DNA of 64,000 nt from Bradyrhizobium tropiciagri (GCF_018130505.1 NZ_JAFCKH010000015.1:124001-188000); one strand, 5' to 3'; positions 42,196-50,827 are shown, numbered from the stretch's first letter. Made by a program: numbers and translations. The notes: generated from the letters alone by a model not told the origin.

Positions 42196-43317
42196 ATGGC
42201 CGTCGATCAAGCGCCGATACGTGAGCTGGCCAAGCGCGAGCTGAGGAACCTGTTCTCGCTGGATGCGCGGCTCGTCGACGAGCTCGAATGCACGTTCTCC
42301 GTGCTGCTGGCGATCCTGTTTGCGCATGCCATTGGCGTTGCCAACGTGTCGTGGGCTGCCTATTCCGGCTACATGGTGATGCGCGGCCACGTGGCCGAAA
42401 GCACCCTGCGCGGTGTGCTGCGGATTCTCGGGACCTGCGCCGGCGCCGGGATTGCCGTCGTCCTGACGCCGCTGGTCCTCGATCACGTGACGGCCCAAAT
42501 GCTGGCGAGCGCGGCGATCGGGGGCACGATGCTCTACGCGGCGCTCACCGCCAGGCGGGCCTATGCATGGCTTTTCGTCGGCATCACCTTCGAGATGATC
42601 CTGCTCGACAAGGTTCAACATCGCGAGCTCGCCGTCACGACCTTCGCGCTGACCCGGGTGGCCGAGGTGATCGCCGGGACGTCGGCCTGCGTCATCGTGA
42701 GTGCGCTGTCGACGTTGACGGCGCGCCGATACTGGCCGGCGCCCGCGCCGGCTGCCGTCGCCCGGTTCGGCTGGCATCCCGACGCTGCTCGCCATGCCGC
42801 GCAGGGTGCCATCGCCCTCGGCGTATTGCCGTGCCTTGCGCTTCTTGGACTGCCCGAACTGTCGCAGAGCAGCATCACCATCCTGGCCGTGATGCTGGTT
42901 CCCGTTGCGAGCGTCGGACGCAGCGGTCTCGTGCCGGTCAGCCGCCGATTGCTCTATCGCACGCTCGGCTGCGTGGCCGGATGCCTGTTTGCAGCGCTCG
43001 TTCTGTTCGCGTCGTCATCCCATGCGTCCGTGGTCATTCTGATCCTGGGCACCCTCGTCGGCGTGATCGTCGGCCGTCACATCGAGAACGGAGGCACAGC
43101 CATCGCCTATGCCGGCACGCAGTTCGTGCTGGTCGTGCTCGTCGCGCTGGTCCCGGATAGCTACGCCCAGATGCGGATCGACCCTGCCCTGGAGCGGCTG
43201 AGCGGCATCCTGATGGGCCTCGTCGTGCTCGAGCCGGTGTTGCTGGCCTGGCATCTGGTTGCGCCGAGCCGCGAACCTCCCCGCGAGCAGGCAGCATCGA
43301 CGAACGAGGGAGAGTGA
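42196..43317 (+). CDS. FUSC-family (fusaric acid resistance-like) membrane protein
   Basis: Inner-membrane protein (373 aa) with two blocks of about five to six hydrophobic segments (about residues 30-165 and 200-355), the pseudo-duplicated layout of FUSC/aromatic acid exporter proteins. The loop 'LTARRYWPAPAPAAVARFGW' separates the halves. It lacks the long soluble domains of full AaeB, so it belongs to the short FUSC_2-like type. It stands alone between the dioxygenase and patatin genes. It might export aromatic acids or related toxic compounds, in keeping with the nearby aromatic catabolism, but no partner (membrane fusion protein) is present. Confidence 0.75.
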   Translation: MAVDQAPIRELAKRELRNLFSLDARLVDELECTFSVLLAILFAHAIGVANVSWAAYSGYMVMRGHVAESTLRGVLRILGTCAGAGIAVVLTPLVLDHVTAQMLASAAIGGTMLYAALTARRAYAWLFVGITFEMILLDKVQHRELAVTTFALTRVAEVIAGTSACVIVSALSTLTARRYWPAPAPAAVARFGWHPDAARHAAQGAIALGVLPCLALLGLPELSQSSITILAVMLVPVASVGRSGLVPVSRRLLYRTLGCVAGCLFAALVLFASSSHASVVILILGTLVGVIVGRHIENGGTAIAYAGTQFVLVVLVALVPDSYAQMRIDPALERLSGILMGLVVLEPVLLAWHLVAPSREPPREQAASTNEGE

Positions 43318-43366
43318 TCCCGGCGCGGTCCGGCCTTTGGCTTGTATTCGTCGCTCGATGCTCGCG

Positions 43367-44530
43367 CTATTCGGCCGCGAACGCGCCGTATCTGGCTTCG
43401 TGCAGGATCACGCCTGAGAGCGCGTCGAACTCGCCGACCCAGGGCTTGCGCGCCAGCACCGCCCTGGTGTGCGCGTAGCCGGCGTCCCAGCGCTGCCTGA
43501 TGCCGGCCGCGCTGAAGTCGACGTCCTTGGTATGATCCTCACGCGTTAGCTGCGGCGCCAGCAGTTGCACCACATGCATCCGCGTCTGGCAGCCATAGCT
43601 CATCAATTCCCTGACCTCGGGCAGGCCGAGGTCGGCTTCCGGCAACCTCGCCGCAAGCTCGTTGATGACGTGGCGCAAGCGATGGGTCTGCTGATGGCGC
43701 GTGATCTGGCTGGCGATCCGGCTCGAATACTGCACGTCCTTGTAGCGGTTGAGCACCTCGGCCATGGTCGCCGGCTCGCCGCCCAGCGGATTCCACAGGT
43801 GAACCGTGAAGATCAGCGAGTCCCGCCGCGGATTGTCGTCGAATACCACTTCGGTCGGCGTGTTGGAGAGGATGCCGCCGTCCCAGTACAGTTCGCCGTC
43901 GATGCGCACCGCAGGAAACGCGGGAGGCAGCGCGCCCGACGCCATGATGTGCCTCGCGTCGAGCTTGCAGCGTCCGCTGTCGAAATAGGTCATCTGGCTG
44001 GTCCGCACATGCGCGGTACCGACCGTCAGGCGCGGGCGCCCCTGGTTGATGCGTTCGAAGTTCACGAGTTCGCCGAGCGTGGCTTCGAGCGGCGTCGTGG
44101 AATAATAGCCGGCGCGATCGGCGCCGAGCGGAAAGCCGTTGCCCGCATAGGCGAACGGATTGGGTGTGAAGAAACCGGCAATGCCTTGGGTAAGCGTCGC
44201 CCAGTAGGACCAGTTGCCATGTGCTCCCGAGAACGCGCTCCCGATATCCCAGCCGGATGGCCGCTGCATGCGGCTCCAGAATTCGTTCAGCCGCGCCAGG
44301 CGGTCCTGCGACGCGTTCCCGGCGATCAGGCTGGCGTTGATCGCGCCGATCGACGTCCCGACGATCCAATCGGGTTCAATGCCGGCTTCATGCAGCGCCT
44401 GATAGACACCCGCCTGATATGATCCGAGCGCCCCGCCGCCCTGCAGCACCAGCACGACCTGACCGGGCAGTGCGCCCGGCGCGTTGCGCGGGAAATCCCG
44501 GATACCGGCAGATTTCGTCGGTCGCTCCAT
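43367..44530 (-). CDS. Patatin-like phospholipase
   Basis: Patatin-family acyl hydrolase (387 aa). The oxyanion glycine-rich motif 'LQGGGALGSYQAGVYQAL' (about residues 29-46), nucleophile 'GTSIGAINASL' (Ser at about 61) and the dyad Asp in 'YWDGGILSNTP' (about 216-226) are all intact. The C-terminal third, with 'YKDVQYSSRIASQITRHQQT', is the DUF3734 extension found in a bacterial subgroup. There is no signal peptide, so it is cytosolic or peripheral to the membrane. It diverges from a LysR gene across about 230 bp. Substrate and role are unknown; related proteins act in lipid turnover or polyhydroxybutyrate metabolism. Confidence 0.9.
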   Translation of the reverse strand: MERPTKSAGIRDFPRNAPGALPGQVVLVLQGGGALGSYQAGVYQALHEAGIEPDWIVGTSIGAINASLIAGNASQDRLARLNEFWSRMQRPSGWDIGSAFSGAHGNWSYWATLTQGIAGFFTPNPFAYAGNGFPLGADRAGYYSTTPLEATLGELVNFERINQGRPRLTVGTAHVRTSQMTYFDSGRCKLDARHIMASGALPPAFPAVRIDGELYWDGGILSNTPTEVVFDDNPRRDSLIFTVHLWNPLGGEPATMAEVLNRYKDVQYSSRIASQITRHQQTHRLRHVINELAARLPEADLGLPEVRELMSYGCQTRMHVVQLLAPQLTREDHTKDVDFSAAGIRQRWDAGYAHTRAVLARKPWVGEFDALSGVILHEARYGAFAAE

Positions 44531-44757
44531 TCAAGGCCTCCTGCTGTGATGTCCGGTTTGCGCGCCCGCCGTGGCTGATTGAATGCGTTGCGCGGTCCTG
44601 TCAATCGTACAGCGCCCGGCGCGGCCCGCTTGTTCATACCGGCGTGAACGCGATCATCACCGCACGCCATCGTCAACCGGATCTATCGAGACATGGCCAA
44701 TTGTCGCCGATCGTGGCAAACAGGCCCGGCGATACGCTCATTCCGGCGGAGAATAGC

Positions 44758-45636
44758 ATGGACCGGCTGGCGGCGATGGAGACCTTCGTGCGGGTTGTCG
44801 AGACCGGCTCCTTCTCTGGCGCGGCCCGGCAGCTTCGGGTCGGCCAGCCCGCGGTCTCGAAATCCGTTGCGCAGCTCGAGGAGTATCTCGGGGTCAGGCT
44901 GCTGATCCGCTCGACCCGCGGGCTGACCCCGACGGAGGCCGGCCTCGGCTATCTCGATCGCGCCAGACGGGCGCTCGAGGAGGCGGCCGAAGCCGAGCTC
45001 GCCGCACGCGGCGCGAGCGCCGACCTCAAGGGACGCTTGCGGATCTGCGCCGCGGTCACCTTCGCCCGCCTTCACCTCATCCCGATGCTGCCGAAATTCC
45101 TCGCGCAGAATCCGGAGCTGGAGCTCGAGGTCGTGCTCGACGACCGCCAGATCGACCTCGTGCAGGAGGGCATCGATGTGGCGTTGCGGATGGGCAGGAT
45201 GACGGATTCGACGCTGACAGCGCGCCGTATCGCCCGATGCAAGCGCCTGGTGCTGGGCACGACGGCCTATTTCAAGCGTGCCGGCACGCCGGCCACGCCG
45301 AGCGAGCTGAGCCGGCACCAGGCCGTGATCTATCTCCGCGAAGGCAGCGTGTGGTCGTTCCGGCGCGAGAGCACGGAGCTGGCCGTCACCGTGCAAAGCC
45401 GGCTGCGGGTGACCGCTGCGGAAGGTGTTCGAGCCGCGGTGCTCGCCGATGCAGGCATCGCCATCGCGTCCGAGTGGATGTTCAGCCCCGAGCTGCAATC
45501 GGGCGCAGTGCGCGCGGTGCTGCCGGAGTGGAGCCTGCCGGCGCTCGATCTATGGGCCGTGCTGCCGACCGGACGCGCCGCGACGGCGAAGGCACGCGCC
45601 TTCGTCAGCTTCTTCGAGCGCACGTTCAACATGTGA
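44758..45636 (+). CDS. LysR-family transcriptional regulator
   Basis: LTTR (292 aa) with N-terminal wHTH (residues 1-60: 'METFVRVVETGSFSGAARQL', then 'GQPAVSKSVAQLEEYLGVRL') and an effector domain of the CrgA/PA0477-like subgroup (about 90-290). The ATG at 44758 ('MDRLAAMETF') is the family start; the long frame to 44419 is not homologous. It is followed on the same strand by peroxiredoxin, AhpD-like and YkgB-like genes, with a LysR-type inverted repeat between. It probably controls that redox unit. A single Cys ('RIARCKRL', about residue 162) could be a redox sensor, but this is speculative. Confidence 0.88.
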   Translation: MDRLAAMETFVRVVETGSFSGAARQLRVGQPAVSKSVAQLEEYLGVRLLIRSTRGLTPTEAGLGYLDRARRALEEAAEAELAARGASADLKGRLRICAAVTFARLHLIPMLPKFLAQNPELELEVVLDDRQIDLVQEGIDVALRMGRMTDSTLTARRIARCKRLVLGTTAYFKRAGTPATPSELSRHQAVIYLREGSVWSFRRESTELAVTVQSRLRVTAAEGVRAAVLADAGIAIASEWMFSPELQSGAVRAVLPEWSLPALDLWAVLPTGRAATAKARAFVSFFERTFNM

Positions 45637-45690
45637 CGATGCCGGCCGGCAGTCGCGCCGTCCTGAGCGACTCCCGATCGCGCGCCACAT

Positions 45691-45709
45691 TTATTCCGTC
45701 GAGGAATAA
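45691..45709 (+). promoter_or_regulatory. Candidate LysR-type operator (T-N11-A class inverted repeat)
   Basis: Perfect inverted repeat TTATTCC-GTCGA-GGAATAA between the LysR gene and the peroxiredoxin gene, 109 bp before the latter's ATG. It contains the T-N11-A spacing typical of LysR binding sites. Its distance from the start fits an activator site upstream of a promoter at about 45740-45790. Confidence 0.6.
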
Positions 45710-45817
45710 TCGCTAGTCCGACGGCCTCGCTACCCGCCGTGACGGTCTCCTCTACTTTCCTTCGCGTGACGAACGGACGGCGCCGCCGTCCCTCACGCAA
45801 AAAGAAGGAGAACCGCC

Positions 45818-46492
45818 ATGTCGCTTCAAGCCAAGCTCGACGCATTCAAAGCCGATTTCGAAGCCGGAAAGCCGCCCTACAGCGTACCGCGCGAAGTCAT
45901 CGAGATCATGCACCGCGCCACCGCCGAGCTGATCGCATCCGGCGCCGCGCAACGCGCCCTGAAGGCCGGCGACGTCGCCCCGTCCTTCTCGCTAACCGAT
46001 CCGGAAGGCAACATCGTCAGCTCCGCCGATCTGCTCAAGCGCGGCCCGCTGGTGCTCAGCTTCTATCGCGGCGTCTGGTGTCCCTATTGCAACATGGAGC
46101 TGCAGGCGCTGGAAGCGGCCAGGCCGGAGTTCGACAGATACGGCGCATCGCTGGTCGCGATCTCGCCGCAGACCGCGCCGAACAGCCGCAAATCCGTGCG
46201 CCAGAACAAGCTGTCATTCCCGATCCTGTCCGACGCGAAAGGCAAGGTCGGCGAGGCCTTCGGACTGCGCTTCCACCTGCCCGACTATCTGGTCGAGCTC
46301 TACAAGAAGCTGAAGAACGATCTGCCGACTTTCAACGACGATCCGAGTTGGACGCTGCCGATGCCGGCCCGCTACGTGATCGGGCAGGACGGCGTGATCC
46401 TCTACTCCGAGGTGAACCCGGACTACACCCATCGCCCAGAACCCGACGACATGATCCCGGTTCTGCAGCAGGCAACGTCCGTCAAGGCATGA
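45818..46492 (+). CDS. Peroxiredoxin-like AhpC/TSA family protein
   Basis: Thioredoxin-fold peroxidase (224 aa) with the peroxidatic region 'LSFYRGVWCPYCNMELQAL' (about residues 80-98). The CPYC motif is unusual for a classical Prx (TxxC) and closer to PRX-like_2 / bacterioferritin-comigratory relatives or thiol-disulfide oxidoreductases. An N-terminal helical extension of about 50 residues precedes the fold ('GDVAPSFSLTDPEGN' begins it). The ATG follows AAGGAG. It likely reduces peroxides or reactive chlorine/electrophile products, with the AhpD-like protein downstream as a possible electron-transfer partner. Confidence 0.88.
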   Translation: MSLQAKLDAFKADFEAGKPPYSVPREVIEIMHRATAELIASGAAQRALKAGDVAPSFSLTDPEGNIVSSADLLKRGPLVLSFYRGVWCPYCNMELQALEAARPEFDRYGASLVAISPQTAPNSRKSVRQNKLSFPILSDAKGKVGEAFGLRFHLPDYLVELYKKLKNDLPTFNDDPSWTLPMPARYVIGQDGVILYSEVNPDYTHRPEPDDMIPVLQQATSVKA

Positions 46493-46678
46493 CGGCGTCT
46501 GAAGCGGCTGATGGAAGATCATCGTCGGCCGCTTTCATCTTGCGCCACCTGCGCCGGCGACATCTCATGCGGACGAGACGATTGAGCATATACTAGATAT
46601 TTTCTGACATTCATTGTCTCATTTACCTAACCTATCGTCTGTCCGTGATCGTCCACCACCCCAACACGGAGAGCCACC

Positions 46679-47215
46679 ATGTCCCGTCTTGCAGTCCCCA
46701 ATCTCGAAACCGACAACGGCCCGTCGGGCCAGGTCTATGCCCAGATCAAGAAGGCGATCGGCAGCGTGCCGAACACCTTTGCGGCGATCGCCGCGCACGG
46801 CCCCGCCGCGCTGAAGTCGGTGCTTGCCGCCGATGCGGTGCTGGCCGGCGGCAGCCTGACCAAGCGCGATCAGGAGATCATCAAGCTCGTGATCAGCGAT
46901 GCCGGCGGCTGTGACTATTGTGTCGCCGCGCACTCGCATCTTGCCAAGCTCGCCGGCGTCGATCCTGATGTGCTCAGGCAGATCCGCGAGGGTGAGCAGA
47001 CCGGCGATCCCAAGCGCGATGCGCTGGTTCGACTGGTCCGCAAGCTCGCGCAGTCGAGCGGTACGGTCGGCGAGGCCGATTTCGCCGCGATCAGGGCCGC
47101 GGGCTACAGCGATGCCCAACTGGTCGAGATCAGCCTCGCATTCGCGACCACCGTCTTCACCAACGTCTTCAACCGCATCAACGACACCGACATCGACTTC
47201 CCCGCGGTCGCGTGA
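46679..47215 (+). CDS. Carboxymuconolactone decarboxylase / AhpD-like alkylhydroperoxidase
   Basis: AhpD-fold protein (178 aa) with the redox motif 'CDYCVAAHSHLAK' (Cys-x2-Cys-x3-His, about residues 77-89), the signature of AhpD-type peroxidases rather than true carboxymuconolactone decarboxylase. The helical core starts at 'VPNTFAAIAAHGPAALKSVL'. It follows the peroxiredoxin gene by 186 bp; the gap has an AT-rich stretch (46570-46625) that may hold its own promoter. It probably acts in thiol-based peroxide defence together with its neighbours. Confidence 0.9.
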   Translation: MSRLAVPNLETDNGPSGQVYAQIKKAIGSVPNTFAAIAAHGPAALKSVLAADAVLAGGSLTKRDQEIIKLVISDAGGCDYCVAAHSHLAKLAGVDPDVLRQIREGEQTGDPKRDALVRLVRKLAQSSGTVGEADFAAIRAAGYSDAQLVEISLAFATTVFTNVFNRINDTDIDFPAVA

Positions 47216-47279
47216 AGCACCGCGCCAAGCCGCTTCCATCAAGCCGCTGCATCATGTCGCTCGCACAAGGAACACGACC

Positions 47280-47795
47280 ATGACCACGCTTTCCACCACC
47301 ACGCAAAATCCGCAAAATCCGCTTCTCCGCGCGCTCGATAGGTCGGGCCTGCTGGCCGGGGACATCGACTACCACATCGTGCGCGCCGCGATGGTGATCA
47401 TGTTTCTCTTCTTCGGTTACCAGAAGTGGTTTCCCTACGAATTCGAACGGCTGGTCCCGTTCATCAGCAACGGGCCGCTGATCTGGTGGCTCTACCCGGT
47501 GTTCGGCCACGCCGGCGCCAGCTACTTCCTCGGCGTCTCGGAGTGGACCTTCGGCGCGCTGCTGTTCGCCGGCTTCTTCGACAAGCGGCTCGGCGTGCTC
47601 GGCGCCCTCGGCTCGACCGGGACCTTCATCGCGACCGTCACGATCATCCCGTTCATGCCCGAGGGCTGGGACGTCGCGGCCGGCGGTTTCCCTGCGATGA
47701 CCGGCAACGTGCCGTTCCTGATGAAGGACGTCGTCCTGCTCGCCGTCTCGCTCTACCTCCTCAAGCAGGATCTGGTTCGCCTGACGCGGCAATAG
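47280..47795 (+). CDS. YkgB/RclC-like (DUF417) inner-membrane protein
   Basis: Small membrane protein (171 aa) with four hydrophobic segments. Family marks include 'DIDYHIVRAAMVIMFLFFGY', 'QKWFPYEFERLVPFISNGPL' and 'FMKDVVLLAVSLYLLKQD'-like C-terminus ('LMKDVVLLAVSLYLLK'). DUF417 proteins include E. coli RclC (YkgB), part of the reactive chlorine response. The ATG at 47280 overlaps no gene and lies 64 bp after the AhpD-like gene; longer in-frame extension upstream is a shadow of that gene. The association with Prx and AhpD supports a role in oxidative or electrophile stress. Confidence 0.88.
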   Translation: MTTLSTTTQNPQNPLLRALDRSGLLAGDIDYHIVRAAMVIMFLFFGYQKWFPYEFERLVPFISNGPLIWWLYPVFGHAGASYFLGVSEWTFGALLFAGFFDKRLGVLGALGSTGTFIATVTIIPFMPEGWDVAAGGFPAMTGNVPFLMKDVVLLAVSLYLLKQDLVRLTRQ

Positions 47796-47818
47796 GTGGC
47801 CCTGCGAATGGCGGTGCG

Positions 47819-47848
47819 TCGCCGGCGAGCCCGCTAGCTCGCCGGCGA
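47819..47848 (+). terminator. Terminator-like hairpin after the redox unit
   Basis: Arms TCGCCGGCGAG (47819-47829) and CTCGCCGGCGA (47838-47848) pair perfectly over 11 bp around an 8-nt loop. It lies 23 bp after the YkgB-like stop. There is no clear T-run, so termination strength is uncertain. It also marks the end of the conserved chromosome before the accessory island. Confidence 0.65.
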
Positions 47849-48030
47849 TTGCGCGTTGCGAATAAGGCATTGCCCGATATGGCGAATGCGCCGCGGTTGC
47901 CAATCCGTTCCGATCCCGATGCCGGTTCGCGCGACATTGGCTTATGCATGCAATGCCCGTAGTTCTCCGGCCGTGAACATAGTTCCGGTCGGACAGAGAA
48001 GAACCTCAACCAAAACAGAGGCTCAACCCA

Positions 48031-48381
48031 ATGAAACGGCACCAAGCGGCATTTGAACGGCATGATTCGGAGCTAGACGGCACCCAGATTGACACTGGAT
48101 TGGCACAGCCCCGTTCTCTGTCTGATCTCGCCTCCTTCCTCCACGGCTACGTCATCAAGGCGCAGGGGGACGACGACGAAACGAGGGGAAGGCGCGGCCG
48201 AGCCGCCAACCTCGAGGGGTTGGCCAAGACCCTCCCCGATGCCGCCAACGCCGACCACGCTTACGCGATCGTGGTGCTCATGCGCCAGCAGGCGGCGGAA
48301 CTGGCGGAACGTGACCCCACCCTCTCCTGGCTCCCTGAGTGGAAACCGAGGGTGGCGGTGAGCGCGGGAGGCCGGGCATGA
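48031..48381 (+). CDS. Hypothetical protein (first gene of the small-gene run)
   Basis: 116-aa soluble protein of unknown function, no membrane segment, charged central linker 'DDDETRGRRGRAANLEGLAK'. Nothing in it is recognisable as a known domain. It is the first of 13 closely packed plus-strand genes (to 51923) and overlaps the next by 4 bp (ATGA), so it is very likely translated. An upstream intergenic stretch (47849-48030) could hold the promoter of the run. Confidence 0.65.
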   Translation: MKRHQAAFERHDSELDGTQIDTGLAQPRSLSDLASFLHGYVIKAQGDDDETRGRRGRAANLEGLAKTLPDAANADHAYAIVVLMRQQAAELAERDPTLSWLPEWKPRVAVSAGGRA

Positions 48382-48635
48382 ACGTCTGCATGCGCGTCCC
48401 TTGCTACATGGACACCGCCGGCAATTGCTCGGCGTGCAGTCCCCGCCCCTACTATGCGCCGAACCCGGACCCGTTGAGGCAGCCGCAGCCGCAGTACGGA
48501 TGGCCCATCCCGCCGGTCGGCTGCATCTGCCCGCCAACGAGCGAACAGACCTGTGAGAACCCCGGCTGTCCGCGGAAGAACCATCTGAAGGCGGCCGGCC
48601 CTATCGCCTCTCCGGTGAAGGGAGGCGCGGCATGA
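48378..48635 (+). CDS. Hypothetical cysteine- and proline-rich small protein
   Basis: 85 aa with eight cysteines, including 'CMRVPCYMDTAGNCSAC' and 'GCICPPTSEQTCENPGC', and a proline-rich middle ('PYYAPNPDPLRQPQPQ'). The paired cysteines suggest a zinc-binding or disulfide-rich small protein. The start is set by the ATGA overlap with the preceding gene, and its own stop overlaps the next ATG (ATGA). Function unknown; the Cys pattern is not one I can name. Confidence 0.65.
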   Translation: MNVCMRVPCYMDTAGNCSACSPRPYYAPNPDPLRQPQPQYGWPIPPVGCICPPTSEQTCENPGCPRKNHLKAAGPIASPVKGGAA

Positions 48636-48955
48636 CCGAGGCAGAACGCAATGCGCTGATCGAGGAGTGTGCGATCGCGGCTGAGGCCCAAGATCGAACC
48701 GGACACGAATGGGTTCACGGCAGCCTCTGGGACAACATGATGAAGCGCGCTGGCAATAATGTCCGGCTGCTCAAGACGCGCCCGATCGCTAAGCCCGGCT
48801 TGGAGTTGGCCGCGCTTCGACAAGCCATCATCGACAACACTCACGGCGATATGTTCTGGATCGGCGAAATCCTGCTGAGCGAACTGGAGAAGGAGACCGG
48901 GTTTAACGGGTCCACCCCTCCCCGCCTCGCGGTCGCTGCGAAAGGCGGTGCGTAG
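48632..48955 (+). CDS. Hypothetical protein
   Basis: 107-aa soluble protein, overlapped ATGA with the previous gene and abutting the next (TAG at 48953-48955, ATG at 48956). 'MTEAERNALIEECAIAAEAQ' is a helical start seen in many small phage or accessory proteins. No recognisable catalytic motif. Function unknown. Confidence 0.65.
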   Translation: MTEAERNALIEECAIAAEAQDRTGHEWVHGSLWDNMMKRAGNNVRLLKTRPIAKPGLELAALRQAIIDNTHGDMFWIGEILLSELEKETGFNGSTPPRLAVAAKGGA

Positions 48956-49138
48956 ATGGGTGATCACATGCTCAAGGCCATGTCCATTGCTGACCGGGTT
49001 GTCTCGCTAGCGGAGGATTCGCTTTCCGGGCTCGATCGAGTGATCGGCGCCTGGCCGGCAGAGTTTCGCGCGATTGTCTGGGACGCCGTCGCCGACATCG
49101 CGACCCGCCGGGCTGCCGCAGCTCGCGATCGTTCCTGA
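48956..49138 (+). CDS. Hypothetical small protein
   Basis: 60-aa soluble, mostly helical protein. It starts directly after the preceding stop codon, which supports coupling. Rich in Ala and Arg at its end ('RRAAAARDRS'). No domain recognised. Its reality rests mainly on its place in the run. Confidence 0.5.
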   Translation: MGDHMLKAMSIADRVVSLAEDSLSGLDRVIGAWPAEFRAIVWDAVADIATRRAAAARDRS

Positions 49139-49153
49139 AGAAGGATGATCCCG

Positions 49154-49456
49154 ATGCCTGATGCACCGCAAACAAACTGGCGATTGCTCCGTGTCGCGGA
49201 GTCGATCTGCTCTTGCCTGCTTACGGACGGCTTCTGTGGCCCAAAGCATAGGCCTGATTGCCGGTGCTGGACGGCTGCCCGCGCCGCAGTTGGCGGTCTG
49301 ATGAACCAGGCGAACCCTTGTCTCGATGAAGCGTGGCCCCGCATGTGGAACACGGACGAGCGCAGGGCAAACCTCAACGCGCTCTGCAAAGCTATCCTCG
49401 CAAAAGAAGATGAGTTGACCGCAATGCATCGCGCAGATGCCGCCACCCCTCAGTAG
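49154..49456 (+). CDS. Hypothetical cysteine-containing protein
   Basis: 100 aa with Cys residues grouped in 'ESICSCLLTDGFCG' and 'RPDCRCWTAARAAVGGL'. The ATG at 49154 is preferred over 49145, because the Shine-Dalgarno (GAAGAAGG at 49137-49144) is 9 nt before it and directly adjacent to the other. Function unknown. Confidence 0.6.
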   Translation: MPDAPQTNWRLLRVAESICSCLLTDGFCGPKHRPDCRCWTAARAAVGGLMNQANPCLDEAWPRMWNTDERRANLNALCKAILAKEDELTAMHRADAATPQ

Positions 49457-49467
49457 AGACCACACCG

Positions 49468-49785
49468 ATGACATGTCCGGCCGCGCAGCTCGCCAACAAG
49501 ATCGAGGTTCATCTGAAACTCGACGAAACGCCGGGCTATTACCTGAGCACTGAAGATCAGCAGATGATCGTCGATTGTCTGCGGTTCACTTCAAGGTGCA
49601 ACTTGGCGTCGATCGAGCGCACCATCGTCGATTATGTCGATGCCGCCGGAGGCGAGACTTTCCAACGCGATGCAGAATGGATGATGGACGGCGAAGCAGA
49701 GATTAGCCTGACAGCCCTGGCACTCGCTGTTGAGCAAGGCCTCGCGATGCCGGCAATCCCGAATGGAGACGGTAACCATGGCTGA
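49468..49785 (+). CDS. Hypothetical protein
   Basis: 105-aa soluble acidic protein, for example 'LSTEDQQMIVDCLRFTSRCN' and 'DAEWMMDGEAEISLTALALA'. It overlaps the next gene by 8 bp. No known domain seen. Its composition resembles the other small proteins of this run. Confidence 0.6.
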   Translation: MTCPAAQLANKIEVHLKLDETPGYYLSTEDQQMIVDCLRFTSRCNLASIERTIVDYVDAAGGETFQRDAEWMMDGEAEISLTALALAVEQGLAMPAIPNGDGNHG

Positions 49786-50053
49786 TCTGCCCAAGATCGA
49801 TTCCGAAGGCTTGCGCATGGCAAAGAAGATTGGCTCCGACCGCGTGTCGTCAGCGGCGCGCGTTTCGTTGGGGTGGGCAGGAGAAACGATGGGCGATGAT
49901 CGGGAGTTGATCGTCGAGACAATCGCGAAGGCTATCCGCGAAGCTGAGCGCAAGGAAGGCCACTGCGACGATGGAGATACCTATCGCAGCTACCTGCCGG
50001 CCGCCCAAGCCGCTATCGATGCCTACCATGACTATATTCGGCGGCATGCCTGA
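49778..50053 (+). CDS. Hypothetical protein
   Basis: 91-aa soluble protein with a helical C-terminal part 'IVETIAKAIREAERKEGHCD' and 'PAAQAAIDAYHDYIRRHA', a pattern common among small phage-encoded proteins of Rhizobiales. The start at 49778 is taken from the overlap with the previous gene. Function unknown. Confidence 0.6.
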   Translation: MADLPKIDSEGLRMAKKIGSDRVSSAARVSLGWAGETMGDDRELIVETIAKAIREAERKEGHCDDGDTYRSYLPAAQAAIDAYHDYIRRHA

Positions 50054-50087
50054 CCGAGGAACTGCTCCAAGACAAGGATACCATCAC

Positions 50088-50243
50088 ATGCCGAAGAGAT
50101 TGTCCGCACTCCCCAAGTCTCTGCATGCCGGTCGCACCGTTCGCCTCGGCGGCAAGACGTGGACAGTGCAGGAAGCATATAGCGAGCGCGTCTATGGTTC
50201 GGATAAAATCTTCCGGACGCTCCGACTGGTGCTCACCGAGTAG
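50088..50243 (+). CDS. Hypothetical small basic protein
   Basis: 51-aa basic protein ('MPKRLSALPKSLHAGRTVRL'), ending 5 bp before the HNH gene. The beta-rich middle 'TWTVQEAYSERVYGSDKIFR' may form a small barrel. No family recognised. It may belong with the HNH gene functionally, given its position. Confidence 0.5.
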   Translation: MPKRLSALPKSLHAGRTVRLGGKTWTVQEAYSERVYGSDKIFRTLRLVLTE

Positions 50244-50248
50244 CCCCG

Positions 50249-50827
50249 ATGGTTTACGCCAACATCATAGCTCGAAAGAAGCGACCGAGCATGGCGGGCC
50301 TACGGCGGCGGCTGTTCGAGTTGCACGGTGGTATCTGCGCGTACTGTCGGCGCAAGACCGAGATGCCGAGCATGTTGCCCGGCAAGCATCACGACCTTAT
50401 CGCCACAGTCGAGCACATCATCCCGCTTTGCCGCGGTGGCCCAATGAAGGGCGACAACGTCACGCTGGCGTGCGCTGCCTGCAACTCGCTGAAAGCAGAT
50501 AAGAGCCCGCACCAGTGGGCGGAGTTCATGATGGACAATCCGCAGTGGTGGCTGAAGTCAAAGCTGTGCCGGGTTCGTGTCACGATGCCCGTGAAGGCCG
50601 CCGTGCTGCCCATCGACCATTCACGCTACATCCTAGCCCACGGGAAAAAAGCCTATAAGCGATGGATCGAGAAGGGCTGCCCGCCACCGATCGAGGCGAC
50701 GCGACCGCTGCACCGCGACGAGCCGGTCCCTATCGAGTTCACGGACCCCGGCCAGCAGGCAGCGTTCGAAACCTACGCCAGCAAATATCGGCACGTTCTA
50801 CGCGTGCCGGCATATACGCCGTCTTGA
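50249..50827 (+). CDS. HNH endonuclease
   Basis: HNH nuclease (192 aa). The first zinc knuckle 'CAYCRRKTEMP' (about residues 31-41), the HNH core 'ATVEHIIPLCRGGP' (His at about 55-56) and the second knuckle 'LACAACNSLKADKSP' (Asn-containing) are complete. The N-terminal basic segment 'IARKKRPSMAGLRRRLF' may bind DNA. The C-terminal half is unlike other HNH proteins I know. In phages such nucleases assist packaging next to terminase; here the terminase remnant is 5 kb away and on the other strand. It could also be a homing or defence nuclease. Confidence 0.88.
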   Translation: MVYANIIARKKRPSMAGLRRRLFELHGGICAYCRRKTEMPSMLPGKHHDLIATVEHIIPLCRGGPMKGDNVTLACAACNSLKADKSPHQWAEFMMDNPQWWLKSKLCRVRVTMPVKAAVLPIDHSRYILAHGKKAYKRWIEKGCPPPIEATRPLHRDEPVPIEFTDPGQQAAFETYASKYRHVLRVPAYTPS

